From positions 23,432,875 through 23,496,874 of the forward strand of contig OZ234495.1 of assembly GCA_965153455.1 (NCBI GenBank): a stretch of 64,000 nt of DNA, written 5' to 3'. The notes beneath the pieces were generated by a model. That model was given only the letters and a program-made list of their open reading frames with translations. It was not told the origin of the DNA and made no database searches. This document shows, one piece after another, positions 45,811 to 56,870 of this stretch; positions within the stretch are counted from its first letter, which is position 1; every line of letters begins with the position of its first letter. This stretch comes from Sphagnum compactum (Eukaryota > Bryophyta > Sphagnopsida > Sphagnales). A program made the position numbers and the translations under genes.

Positions 45811-48797
45811 TAATGTTGATTTTAGTTAGAACAAATAATAAAAGAGGTAAGAAAAAAAATTCTTGTATTTTCAATGATTATTGAATTCAATCGTTTAAAT
45901 CATAAGAAATTAATGTAAAACATATGGTTTTTAAAATAGGGTTAAATTTTTATATAGAAGTTGAAGGTTTAGGTTCTAGGCATTACAATACTTGTGTCAA
46001 CTTTAAGTTTTAACACCATGTTATAACGGTTTGGAGTTCCCAAAACTAACACTTATTGTATGGGTAACATGTACGTATTGCCTATTATGGCAAATACTAA
46101 TAGTAGTTGAAAATTCAATCCCAACATGTAATACCCACGTATGAAAATAATGCCATTTGTGATCAAAATGAAACTTTAAAATTTTATTTTTCTTCTTATT
46201 TTAGATTATTTTTCTAATTTCTTGTACTTTTATTTCTTGTTCTAAAATTTTATTATCTTTTTTCTTGTTCTAAATTATTTTTCTTCTATTTTTTCTTCAT
46301 AATCAATTTTTTAAATTTATTTATTTTTTCTAATTAAAAAAATCAAAACTATCTTTGTTAGTTTTTGTCTATCATTAAATATGCATATTTTATGCCCAAC
46401 ATTTGGGTATTATGTGAAACACAAAAAAATCTAGCCAACATTCTATGCCTCATATGTGAATATTACATAGTTTTATTTTACTTTTTCTTCTTTTAAATAT
46501 TTTTCATCACAACATCAAAAACGAAAAATGAAAGTATTGCATACAATGGACCAATCATATTGTGGTGGAGTTTGAATGAAAATGGACCTAGATTTTGAAA
46601 TACCCTCATGATAAAATTAAGGCCTTGTTGGAATTGAAATGCAAAAAAACCAAGTCCATGCAATTCCCATATAATTTTTACTACCAATTATATTTCATTT
46701 ATGTAAAGGTTTTAATATGCAAGTATTGCAAATACTTGCCCCTCCATCACTTAGGTTAGGGTTACTAGAAAATCTAGAAAACTACAATACTTACATTGTC
46801 AATATCCAATACAAATGTCAAAATATGGGTGAATGTAATTCTTACACACTCCATTGTGCTTATTCACTATGTACATCAACAAAACAAATACTTTCATCAT
46901 ATTTTTAAATGTGTTGATATTGCATTACCTTCAGCCAAAAATGCACTTCCTTGCTATGAAAATGAACTCATTGGCAATACCTGAATCTAAAACTTTCATT
47001 ATAAACCCATGTTACATTATTTATATTCACTAAAGGAAATTTTCACTATGAGAATAAACAAAAAAAAAAACCTACATCAAAATGGGAAATCTTTCACTAG
47101 AAAGGTTATGGGACATGCAATACCCTCATATATCACAACAAAAAGTCATTGTGTCCCGTGTAATATGTGAAATTTTATGCAATATGAGAAAGCTTGTTCA
47201 CTAACCTTAAACTATTGTACATTAATTGTTTGAAATAATATGGTGTTACTAGTACATAAAGAGTCCAAATCCATTAATGAATTCACTAAGTTTTGTAGTG
47301 AATTAGATGAATCTTAGCAAATTCGTCAATTGCTTAGTGATTAGCAATGAGTTGATATGAACAAGTAAATTCAATCGTAAATTCATTAACATATGAATAA
47401 TTAAGAAATTTTGAATATTTTAATTATTTAATCCAAATTATCTAATATTAATTATGAATTAGTTCAATTATTTTTTAATTGAAAGTTTTAAGAAGATTTG
47501 AACCTATTTACCTAGGTAGGTAGAAAACTAACACCTACTTATTTGTGTAGGTAGGCAAATAGGTAGGAAAGAAAATTGTGGATGGAATGAATAGCCAAAA
47601 TATATTTCATGTATGTTACAATTTGCATTTAAGGTCAAGCATTTCTTCACTCATCCCAAATTGGCATATGCATTTATGAGTGAAAAATCAAGGGGAAACA
47701 TGTTTTTTATATAACTTTTGAAATGAAATTCAAAGACAAAACATATGGGTTAAACCTTTTACTTGCACTTTAGTTTAGAATTGAAATGCAACTAAAACTT
47801 TTCTAAAAGCCAACTTTAATTAGTAATATCTTTTTCATATTATGTCCAAATGAAATGATTTAAACTTCATTTTGAACTTTTTTCCAAAATCTACACACTA
47901 AAATTATAAAAATAATTTTAAAAAATACTTGGTTTGAAAAACATTGCATGTAAATCTTGAATTTCAGTACATTTCATTAGGACATTTTTAAAAAATCATC
48001 ATTAGCTTCTTCATACTTTGTCTAAATGAGAGAAAATATTAAAAATATGAATTTGATTTGTATTACACAGTACATTTTAATTATGAAATTTAATACAAAC
48101 AATTCGTAAAATATGATGCATCAACATATAATAATGTTATTTTCAAAACCATCCAATGTCTCATAGTGTATTTAAGAAATACAATACATTTAAATATATT
48201 ATATTAAATACATACATGTTATTTTTATATTATAATATATGAATTTGATTATATAATAATAAAATATAAATCCGTCAAGAAATGAAATTTTTTATTACAA
48301 ATTATAAACAACTTTTGTATTATATGTATACTATATCTTATACATGTGATATATTATAAAATATTTATTATATATTTCTATGTCTAAAAATATTTAAATT
48401 TGATTTTGTTTTGTTATAAGCATCTTTTAACATTTTAATAAATAAAAGAAGAAAATAAAATCTGACGTACGTTTCAGAATTAAAATAGAATTTTATTTAA
48501 ATAATATATACTTTGAAAGGTTTAACCAAGAAGAGATATAGATTTTCCCAAGAATTATAAGTTTAGTTAAGAAGAGGTATAGGTTTTGCCATTGCAAAAT
48601 GAGCAGGGTAGGTGGGTAAATGGGGTTGTTGGATGAGCCAGGGTGGTACCAGGTGAAAAAAAAATTGACTGTTGGAGGGTGAGCAAAAACCTTTTTTGAC
48701 TCAACCTTTCTGACTGCGGGAGGTTCAATAATTGGGGTGAACACTAGTTTATCCCAAACGGAACTGGTGCAGTCATGGGGGCTGGGTCACTCCAGCC
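45811..48797. mobile_element. Right part of second MULE-like copy
   Basis: Sequence after the Helitron resembles that after the first array: AATACCCACGTATGAAAATA with ATGCCATT (46,130) versus AATACCCACATACGAAAACA with ATGTCATT (40,852), and TTATGCCCAACATTTGGGTA (46,390) versus TATGCCCAACATTTGGGTAT (41,068). The right end, minus strand from 48,797, reads GGCTGGAGTGACCCAGC, matching the GGCCAGAGTGAACCAGC terminal repeat. The left end of this copy was not found, so it is truncated or starts within 42.9-43.6 kb. The stretch 46,980-48,500 is AT-rich with nothing else recognised. Confidence 0.5.
48515..48597 (-). repeat. Short inverted piece of the ~40-bp minisatellite
   Basis: AGGTTTAACCAAGAAGAGAT and GTATAGGTTTTGCCA are the reverse complement of the GGCAAAACCTATA / TCTTCTTGGTTAAACCT unit. 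About two units, oriented opposite to the two large arrays. Confidence 0.8.
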
Positions 48798-49330
48798 AAA
48801 AGATAATGGAAAGCTGCTCCAATCACAATCTTTCATCAGAGCACCTTAATGGAAAGATGTCATTAGAAGGTGCTTGAGACTGAACGTAGTTCACAGGCTA
48901 TAGCACTGGAAGACGGGAACTGTTTGTGCCGGTGGACTCGCGGAGGTAGTTGACTAGTTTATTGGGGGAAGGGAATTAAGTCCGAACGTAAATATGGCCA
49001 ACTTATAGCTAAATGAAGGGCAGTCGGTTAACTGTCAACAACATCCCCTATATTCTCATTCATTAGACCCACAACCAGCGGGTGGGCTGGGTCCACACAA
49101 CGAGGCTATGGGGTCGCCGACTGACCCAGTCAAAGCACTGCCAAGTAGAAAAGAGAGGATTTCATATGGGCAGGTCCAAGATTTGGTTACCACATATTTT
49201 TGTTTGGTTGCGGTTTCTTACTCTCCATTTATGTACTATGGAACGGGGCTATTCCACATTGGAACGTGTTTAGCCTCGTAGGGCGAGAGGCCGTTCCGTC
49301 ACAGGATATCAGGTTCTATTAGGTGCTGTT
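48798..49330. other. Spacer with Tourist-like MITE fragment
   Basis: Read on the minus strand from 48,863, TAATGACATCTTTCCATT resembles the TAAGGGCATCTTTCCATT end of the MITE at 3,034, and AATGGAAAGCTGC (48,808) resembles its other side. The rest is moderately GC-rich; the 63-codon frame at 49,082-49,273 has no motif I recognise. Confidence 0.4.
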
Positions 49331-49639
49331 CAGTGTTAGGCAGTTCTCAAATTGTCACCCAGGTTTCGACCCGGCTCTCACAGTGAGAATCAGTTGACAC
49401 CATTATATGTGAGAACCGGATTGAGAACCAACCTTTGGTTCATGAAAATCAGTTCCTTAAAAAAAAATCCTTTTTTTTGAAGAATCGGACAGGTTCTCTC
49501 AAAGAACCTCCATCCAGTTTTAGTCTTCTAGTTTAAGGTTCCTAAACAACAGGCAAAGGCGTTGTTTAACATTAGGGATAATGAAAAAAGTATAAAATGA
49601 CACCTAAGCTTCGTTTTTTTTTCATAATGTTGTTTTTTT

Positions 49640-50375
49640 TCTCTTAGTTGTGCTTTCTTTGTGTTGGTTGTGGTTTTTAATATTTTTCTCTTAGTTGTGT
49701 TTGCTTTTCACATTGGTGCTATTGTTCATGTTGGCGCTACTTCTTTCGTGTTGTTGTTGTTCATGTTGGTGTTGCTTCCCTTGTGTCGGTGCTCCCATTC
49801 TTGCTTTGGTGTTGCCATTATCGTGTTGTTGGTGCTCACGTTGGTGCTCCCATTCCCACATTGGTGTTTCCATTTTTGTGTTGGTGATTGTGTTGGTGTT
49901 GTTTCCTTCCCATTGGTGTTGCCTTTTTTGCATTCACACTATTGTTTTCCATGCATGTTGTTGTTTCTCTTTGCATGTTAATGTCACGGCTCTTCACACG
50001 TTAGTGTTGTCGTTCTTTTCGCAGTGATGTTTGGCTCTTTTCATGCTGATATGTTATTCTTCTCGTGCAAGTCCATCACTTTTCTTTTATGGTTTTCAAT
50101 TCTTTTTGCACTAGTTCATCGCTCTTCTTGTGTGGTGCTTGACACTTCTTGCGTTGGTTCACTGTTTTTTTTGCGCAGGTGTTTAGCTCTTCTCACATTG
50201 GTGTTATTGCTCTCTTAGCACTGGTGTTACCAATCCCCTCGTGCTAGTGCTAGTGTTCCTCTCACGTTGGTGATGCCGATCCTTTTGCATTAGTGTTGCA
50301 ACTCATTTCATGTTAATGCTACCACTTCTCTTGCACCAATGTTGTCATCCTTCTCGCGTTGGTGCTACAACTCCT
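49640..50375 (+). repeat. ~30-bp degenerate minisatellite (GTTGGTGTTGCC...)
   Basis: Some 20-25 degenerate copies built around TTCTCGCGTTGGTGTTGCC; clear examples are CCTCTCACGTTGGTGATGCC, CCTTCTCGCGTTGGTGCTAC and TCTCTTGCACCAATGTTGTC. It lies between the 5-prime TIR and the transposase region of the hAT element. The overlapping hydrophobic frames at 49,661-50,027 and the reverse frame at 49,691-49,933 are repeat translations. Confidence 0.8.
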
Positions 50376-50754
50376 CAAATACCTATTGGCCCATCTTTTG
50401 TTGTTGTTTTTCTTGTGTTGTTGTTATTTTGTTTCCTTAATAAGTATGATACTTCCCCTCCCCTTTTTGCCTTATGCAGGTTGGAGCTCTGGACACCAAA
50501 CTTTCGCGCATTAAAAGTAAATTTTTTCATTTTTTTTCCATTCAATGTTGTTTATTTTGATAATGTGTTATTTTATTTTATTTTATTTTAAAATATTTTT
50601 AGACTTGCATATTGTTTAATACATTTCATTACACAACCCCATTACCTTTTGTTTTGTGAATGCTTAAAAAATAAATTGCATCTTGTAATTGCTTGTTATT
50701 GTTGTTTTTTTATATAGCATAAAATTGTTTCATTTTTTTGTTACTCATCGATGC

Positions 50755-52755
50755 AATAATTTTTAATTTCAATTTGAACATGGAACAATTTTTTTTAAAT
50801 GAAAATACATGTGATATGTTTATGAATGAAGTAAGCATGGAAGATGAACCTTTGCAAGAACATGAAGAAAATGCAAGTGTTCAAATAAAAGGAAATAGGA
50901 ATCCAAAAACTAATGAAGAAAAAATGAAAGATAATTTGAAAAGGTTACGTGCACAAATATTATTCTGGAAACTAAATAGTAGAAATGTTTTGTGTTAGGC
51001 ATTTTATTGTGTAAATGATAACAAAGAAGTTGACTTAACAACTCTTCAAATTATGCATTATATCATTTGTCACATAGTCCAATTTTAAATTTAAATCCAA
51101 AAAGTCAAGCTAGGAAATGATTAATCATATATAACACAACTAATGGTATAATTGCATTAAAGAAACATGTAAATTTAGATCATTGTAATATTTTTTAAAA
51201 ATTTGAAAAAATAAATAATCCTTTTTGGGAAGATGAAAACCAACCTTCTACAAGAGACCAATTTTTTTTTCTAATTCCATATCCAATTTGTTTTCTACAA
51301 ACAAATCCTTCTTAAAAAAATGATCTATAACAAAAATGTTTTTTGGAAAACTTGGGTTTTTTAATTGTCAAAAACCACTTTGCTTTAAGTTTGTGGAAAG
51401 TAGTTGGTTGAAAAGGTTTAGTACATTCATTCATGTTAATAATTGTATTTCCATCCAAAAAATAATTTTCTCATGAATTATTGCCCAAATTAGTGGAAAA
51501 AAGTAAACAATTCTATGTTTTACCAACTTTAATAAAATGTCATTTTGCAATTAGAAGCTTAATTTTGTGGAGGTGGACATGATACTTTTGCATTGGTGAT
51601 TAATTTTTAGGAGTTGATTGGAAACCAAATCACATTACACTTGGCCTTTTTGAAACAAAATATATTATTGGACAGACCTTGGCCAAAACCTTGACGAAGT
51701 TGTTGGATAGTTATGCATTGAAGACAAAAATTATAGCTTACATCAAGGATGAAGATCTAATTTGAACACTATGACTATAGCCTTGAAATTAATTGTAAGT
51801 TGTGATATGTTAGGTTTGGAAGAAAGTTTTTAGGGCATTTGTTTTGATCATGCATTTTCTAAAGCATGTCAATATGCAACAACATATGAAAAAGCTTATA
51901 AAGATTTATGATATGTGTCAATCAAAACTAGTTGAAAAGATTTGTAGAAATGCATAACTTGGCCAAAAAAATCAAGAAAAGGGAGGCAAGAATGGGAGAA
52001 GGTGTGTGTTAATTCAGGTATTCCCCTAAGGAAATTGGATACTTTGGTGAAGACAAGGTAATTTGTTTTCTAGAATTTTTTGTGTTAAATAATTTTTATT
52101 CAATTCTTATTGTGCATAATCTAACATTTTTTTTGTTTTTGCAAATTTGCTAGCAAAGTTATATATGTTTTTAGGAAGCTTTGTAATTCAAAAAAACAAT
52201 TATTCTATGTTACAACATGAATTTTTTTGTGAGAATGAATGCAAGAATACCACCTCCTTTGACATGATATTGTTAAATTCTGCCATATCCATGAGTCTAA
52301 ATTTCAAGGATGAAATTGATTTTGCAACCTTTCACCATTTAATGGAAGAAAATGGAAATGTTGTTTATGAGTTATCATGTTTGGCCTCCAATATAAAAAA
52401 GGAAATTATTGGGGTTTTGGATTCTTTTCTTTCCTTTTGAAAAAAATATGAAGAAAGAAAGTCCCATGATATGGTTTTTTTAATATTGGGCCCTAGGTTT
52501 AAAACCTTTTGTCTTGTGTCTTCACTTATTGGTCATGAACAAGGTAAGGCAATTGTTGAAAATATGACAGAAAATCTTTGCTTCCTATGCTTCTTAAATG
52601 TCATTATCATTTGCATCCTTTGGTTGAATTTGAAAGGGATGTTGTTGATCAAAGAGTTAAAGAGGACAACAGTTTGAATTTTATTAAGATGGATGCTAAT
52701 TTAGAAGAGGAGTTTGAAGGAGCTTTTGAAAAGGATGAAGTTATGGACTTGTAAA
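50755..52755 (+). pseudogene. Decayed hAT (Ac-like, BED-finger type) transposase
   Basis: Starting near 50,780 the relic reads MEQFFLNENTCDMF, then RAQILFWKLNSRNVL. After frameshifts come KKHVNLDHCNIF (BED-finger-like His positions), FVESSWLKRFSTFIHV, a LPTLIKCHFAI-like stretch, NHITLGLFETKYIIG, NLDEVVG, NLNTMTIALKLIVSCDMLGL, HAFSKACQYATTYEKAYK and WPKKSRKGRQEWEKVCVNSG. The later part reads SISMSLNFKDEIDFATFHHL (52,290-52,345), MEENG, ILGPRFKTFCLVSSLIGHEQ and GKAIVE (52,480-52,560), and NFIKMDANLEEEF. Order and content fit a plant hAT transposase. There are many stops, and the C-terminal dimerisation motif is missing. A possible intron with CTAG-TTTGC acceptor-like sequence near 52,140 is not proven. 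This family differs from the relics at 11.5 and 20.6 kb. Confidence 0.85.
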
Positions 52756-53194
52756 TTTTGAATTAATTTTTTAAAACAAGTTCCATCTATTTTCAGTAAT
52801 TTTTAAGTTTATTTTTTATTTTAATTAATAAATAGAATAATTAAATAAGAATTAAATAAAAGTCTAATTTCTGAAAAATGTAATAACTGGGTTGTGAAAA
52901 CCGAATTTCAAAAACCTAGTGTTATTGTATATGCAAGAACTGCCCTATTTGAGAATCGTGAAGTTGAAAAAATAATAAATCTTGATACCCTGGTTGATTC
53001 TCACCAACCCAAAAAAAATTAGAGAACTGATCAGGTTTTCATAACATGATGTAAGAACCAAAACCGGCCGCTTCTCACAAAAAAGTGAGAACTGCCCAAC
53101 ACTGCTCCCCACCACTTGATTCCCATCACTACAGCATTCTCTACCTTTGATTCAGACGACCCACATCACGAGTGCAACCTGGCAGGATCACAAG

Positions 53195-53567
53195 GGCCAG
53201 AGTGAACCAGCGCCCACCAGTGCACCATGAAGGATGGATGGTGAGTGCTCAGGAAACAGTTTTCTGTTGGGTTCCAGTCACCTAGCCAACCATTGTGGTT
53301 ACCTTAGTTGCTTTTTCCTACCTACTGTCAGCGCAGTTGGTAGTAAAAACAGGCCTGACCCATGTATAAACAATCTGCTTACCTAGTCCCCACCAATTTT
53401 CCTACCTATCTAGTATCTACTATCCACCCATATATATATGACCTACTTCTTACAAACTGGGTTACCGAGGTGAAACCAGATATTAACTCAGTTGAGGTTC
53501 ATCCACAACTGAGTCATGATTGGCATCCAGTGAATGGTTCTCTAGTGAGTACTGGTCCAGTCTTGCC
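53195..53567. mobile_element. Short element of the GTGAACCAG terminal-repeat family
   Basis: The left end, GGCCAGAGTGAACCAGCGCC then CACCAGTGCACCATG (53,195-53,229), is the best preserved of the family. The right end ACTGGTCCAGTCTTGCC (53,551-53,567) matches ACTGGTTCACTCTGGCC at 14 of 17. The interior has CCTACCTA words like the copies at 5 and 39 kb. No target duplication is visible. Confidence 0.5.
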
Positions 53568-53652
53568 AAGTGGAACCAGCAAATGACCACCTGTCCTACC
53601 TACGAAAAAACCTTTAAAACAATTTTAATAAGACACCAAAACTCGTTATTTA

Positions 53653-54028
53653 GGCCCGCTTTACACTATGAGTCAGGCCTGAGAAAACTTGGGGCCAACT
53701 TTGAGCATTTTTGGCTTGTTGTTTGGCCCCATGTTACTAGTAAATGCTAGAACATTGACGTCAGGATGTTAATAAATGCTGGAACATTGGCCCCAGGGGT
53801 TGCAAATTGGGTTCCCAAATTCGATGGTATCCTTTTTTTCAGCCTTGGGGCTACACAAGGCCATAAAGTTCAGCATTTATTAGTAACTTGGGGCAGATTG
53901 AAAAGATTTTTTCTATTTCAGCCTTGACTCTTAGTGTAGAGCCCTTGGGGCTGATTTCAATTTTGGCACCAATAGGAATGCTTGATTTGAGTTGAACATT
54001 GGCCTTGACTCCTTGTATAAAGTGGGCC
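53653..54028. mobile_element. Tourist-like MITE (376 bp)
   Basis: The left end GGCCCGCTTTACACTATGAG and the right end on the minus strand GGCCCACTTTATACAAGGAG are inverted repeats that continue into GTCAGGCC / GTCAAGGCC. TTA flanks both sides (53,650-53,652 and 54,029-54,031), as in PIF/Harbinger MITEs. The interior contains a further inverted and direct repeat set built on AGTAACTTGGGGC / AATGCTGGAACATTGGCCCC. No coding capacity. Confidence 0.8.
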
Positions 54029-54043
54029 TTAGCACATAGTAGG

Positions 54044-54336
54044 CAGTGTTTCTTGTCGTGGTAAAATTAATTTTCTCACAGTGGCAACCAAAAAAATTCC
54101 CTGTGACTTGTACAAAGGGTTTTTTTGGGGTGCAAAAATGACCCCAAGTCGTCATATTTTACGGGAAAACTGTCTGAATTTGCCATATTTAGACTATAGG
54201 TTTCAGTAAGTCGCCAAACTAAGGCAGGAATCCTAAAAAAATTCTACTCTCCTCTCTGACATGTAGCCACTTGGCTAAGTCTTGTTTTATATGATCCCTA
54301 CACCACCTACCTCAGAAATTTGAAAAAAAACCCCTG
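54044..54336 (-). mobile_element. 293-bp hAT-type MITE with target duplication
   Basis: Read on the minus strand it is a copy of the element at 16,680: TGAGGTAGGTGGTGTAGGGA, TAAATATGGCAAATTCAGAC and TGACGACTTGGGGTCA. Ends are CAGTGTTTCTT (54,044) and, from the other side, CAGGGGTTTTT (54,336). Flanks ATAGTAGG (54,036-54,043) and ATACTAGG (54,337-54,344) match at 7 of 8. It lies only 15 bp from the Tourist-like MITE. Confidence 0.82.
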
Positions 54337-54344
54337 ATACTAGG

Positions 54345-55335
54345 GCCTTTGTTATAAATGTCTCGGTCTGGCACAGTGATGGGATTAGCAGTATTCTGCA
54401 AGATATTGCTGGGATGGATACTTAGTAATAACCATATATATCCAATCATTCTAGTTATATAAGAATTACTGATTGTATATCTATAATTTCATGCCAAGAG
54501 CACCGGTGATGGATGATGCAGTTAAATAGAGGCGTATATACCGAATAAGGACTTCCCTTGCGGATTAAGCAGGAGTCCCTTGTAGAGCGGGGAGGCCTAG
54601 CTGGTACTGCACAGCGGGTGGTCTTAACAATAGAAGCCTGATTCTTTCAGGCACATATTCACCTCTCCTATTAATTAGACGGGATGCCTACCAAGTTGTT
54701 TTTTTCCCCCTGCAACGAGCCAATTTGATTGGCCCAACACTAAAAAATAAATAAATGAAACTATGGAGGCTCCCCAAAATAGAAGTTTCTACTCTGAAAT
54801 ATAGAGTTCCTCCCCTTTGGCCCACCTGTATAGGTGAAAGGAGGACAACATTTGCCAAAGCATATGGGATAAAAGTGAGGTGGTATGGAGAACATGTTGG
54901 GGAACACATTGGGAACTTGGTGAACATATTGGGAACCAGGGAAAAATGAAAAAAATCCTTCCCCCACCCCCAACTGAAAAGGAAAAAAAGCAAGGCACCT
55001 TAAGTGCATGCTTGGGCCTTCCCATTGGCTGCATGAAATTTCTCTTTCGAAAAGAGTTTGTCACCATTTTTGGCCTGGGCTAATATGCCTTGCAAAGAAC
55101 ACCCTACCTATTGCCCTGCCTAAGATCAATAGCGGATACAACGCATCCCTAAAATTCAAACCTGACCCCGTTTTCGTCAAGTGGAATTCCATCAGTAAAA
55201 AAGGGTATATATAGTAGGCATTGGGTGACCAGCATGTAAACTGGTGCCATGGTAAAACCCACGGTTGGGCGGTTCTTAGACGATGGACAGATGCTCACCT
55301 CTTATAAACCAGGGTATAAACTCACTTGTTGATTC
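54345..55335. other. Spacer, nothing recognised
   Basis: Mutually overlapping frames on both strands at 54,688-55,214 carry no motif. A short internal repetition GGGGAACACATTGGGAAC / GAACATATTGGGAACC lies at 54,898-54,940. Confidence 0.4.
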
Positions 55336-55604
55336 TCAAAATTTTCAAAACAATCAAAGAACCAGCCAAAGAACTTCCGGTTCTTTGCCAGTTCTTTCTC
55401 AAAACCTGCAAGTTCTTTGAGGTTTTTGAAATGACTGGAATCAACAGTTCTTTGAATTTGTAGTGAATTTCTGAAGAACCGGAATTGGTGATTCTTTGAT
55501 TCTGAAATATTTAAAGAACTGGAGCTGATGGTTCTTTGATTATGAAATATTTGAAGAACTGAAACCGGTGGTTCTTTAAAACTTCAAAGGACTGTCCAAC
55601 ACTG
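55336..55604. mobile_element. hAT-type terminal region with ~41-bp repeats
   Basis: The right edge CAAAGGACTGTCCAACACTG (55,585-55,604) reads CAGTGTTGGACAGTCC on the minus strand, close to the TIR of the hAT element at 49,331. Inside, three to four copies of a ~41-bp unit end in GGTTCTTTGATTATGAAATA with TTTGAAGAACTG. The partner end was not found, so this is a truncated element or solo end. Confidence 0.55.
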
Positions 55605-56084
55605 GTAAAAACATCAAAAGATTTTGGCTGCTTCTAAGTGTTATGAGTATTCCCTCGTAAGATTAATTCAGGGTCTCCGAGTTCAAATCTAACAAGAATC
55701 AAGATAAATATAGCCACTGTTTAGTACTAACAGACCTCACTCAAGATGGTGAAGGTACCAGTGTAGGTGTCGGTTCACTCTGGCCAGTATAGTAGGCGCA
55801 CAGATCAATCATCAGACGGCCTTATAGGAAAGAAGGAGCTCTACTGACAAGATCGCCTTGGGGCTTGAACAAAACTTGATCCAAAATCAGATGGTCAGAT
55901 CTGTAGCTAGACCTAAATAAAAGAATTCAACACCGTGCCTGATCTATATCCAGTCACCAGCTTAATTTCAGGGCACAAATTTCAAAACACAATTTATGAT
56001 GAACTAGATCAGGATTAGCGATAGCTTGTAGAGGATCCAGGCATAATATTGGGTTTTTAATTAAAACGAAATCAGCTGGGAGCT
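55605..56084. other. Spacer with a lone terminal-repeat motif
   Basis: GGTTCACTCTGGCC at 55,772-55,785 is an inward-facing right-end copy of the GGCCAGAGTGAACC repeat seen at 53,195. Nothing else recognised. Confidence 0.4.
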
Positions 56085-56420
56085 TGGGTTATATTATGCT
56101 TAAAATCTTTAAATGCACCCAACAATAAACTAAAGCGCAAAGAAACCAAGTATTTCTGTATTTGGCGAATTTTGGCAACCTGGCAAGAAAAAAGAATGAA
56201 GGTGTGAAAGGTACAAAGGGTTTTTTATTGAAAATAATAGGCCCAAGTTGCCCCATCATGAGGGAAAAACCAAAAAAAAAGAAAGCTAAAGTCACCATAT
56301 TAGAGAATACGTTCTAACAAGTCACTAAATTACAAGGGGTACCCTTTGACCTCTACCCATATTTGGCTAAGTCATCTTGTTCATGATCACCAACCCATCT
56401 TCTTCATAAATTTGAAAAAA
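56085..56420 (-). mobile_element. Decayed copy of the 293-bp hAT-type MITE
   Basis: On the minus strand the phrases CAAATTTATGAAGAAGATGG, AGCCAAATATGGGTAGAGG and TGACTTTAGC occur in the family order. Ends and target duplication have decayed; limits are approximate. Confidence 0.45.
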
Positions 56421-56689
56421 AATTTATTGTTGTCCATTGCAAGCCAGAGCACATCCAAAACTGTTTTAAAAAATGTTGTGAAAACTTCAACTATTAATGG
56501 GTAGTCACAAAACTTATACTAGTTTTATGTTGTAAAATTATCGTAGTACCTTTACCATTTTAGCAACAAATTGTCGAATATTTAATTAAACTTGAAATCT
56601 CAACTTTGTCACTTGATTTTTTAAGTCTGAAATTTTCAACATGTAATGGTTATATTAAATAATAAGTGATGTGTGATTTCTGTTATGGA

Positions 56690-56870
56690 ACAGTCTACTG
56701 TGTGTAGACTATTTCAAATTTAAGTCACCATCATGGGAGGTCTGTGGTTCAAAATTTGACAGATGAACTTTTTAATTTTATTAAAATTTCGACACAAAAA
56801 TAAATAGTTTTTCAAAAGTTTGGCAAAACAAAAATAATTTAATTTATGCCGAAATGGTAAAGTTATTATA
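56690..56870 (+). repeat. SINE-like repeat, copy 1
   Basis: A B-box-like GTGGTTCAAAATTTGACAG is followed by TAAAATTTCGACA and the tail phrase AATAATTTAATTTATGCCGA. The same order occurs at 57,300-57,465. The A box is degraded. Confidence 0.45.

Larger units (their letters stand above)
49331..53104 (+). mobile_element. hAT transposon with both TIRs (3,774 bp, decayed)
   Basis: Left end CAGTGTTAGGCAGTTCTCA (49,331-49,349) and right end on the minus strand CAGTGTTGGGCAGTTCTCA (from 53,104) match at 18 of 19. CAGTG-type TIRs are typical of hAT. Sub-terminal GTGAGAA/TTCTCAC and AACCGG words repeat at both ends. In order inside: a ~30-bp minisatellite, then a decayed transposase. The 8-bp flanks (GTGCTGTT and CTCCCCAC) do not match, so one end may have rearranged or the duplication has decayed. 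Confidence 0.82.

Noticed and set aside
49661-50027. Overlapping 106- and 110-codon hydrophobic frames
   Set aside because: Both are translations of the ~30-bp minisatellite in different frames.
54688-55214. Five overlapping frames on both strands as a gene
   Set aside because: Their overlap reflects compositional bias and a short internal repetition. None has a recognisable domain.
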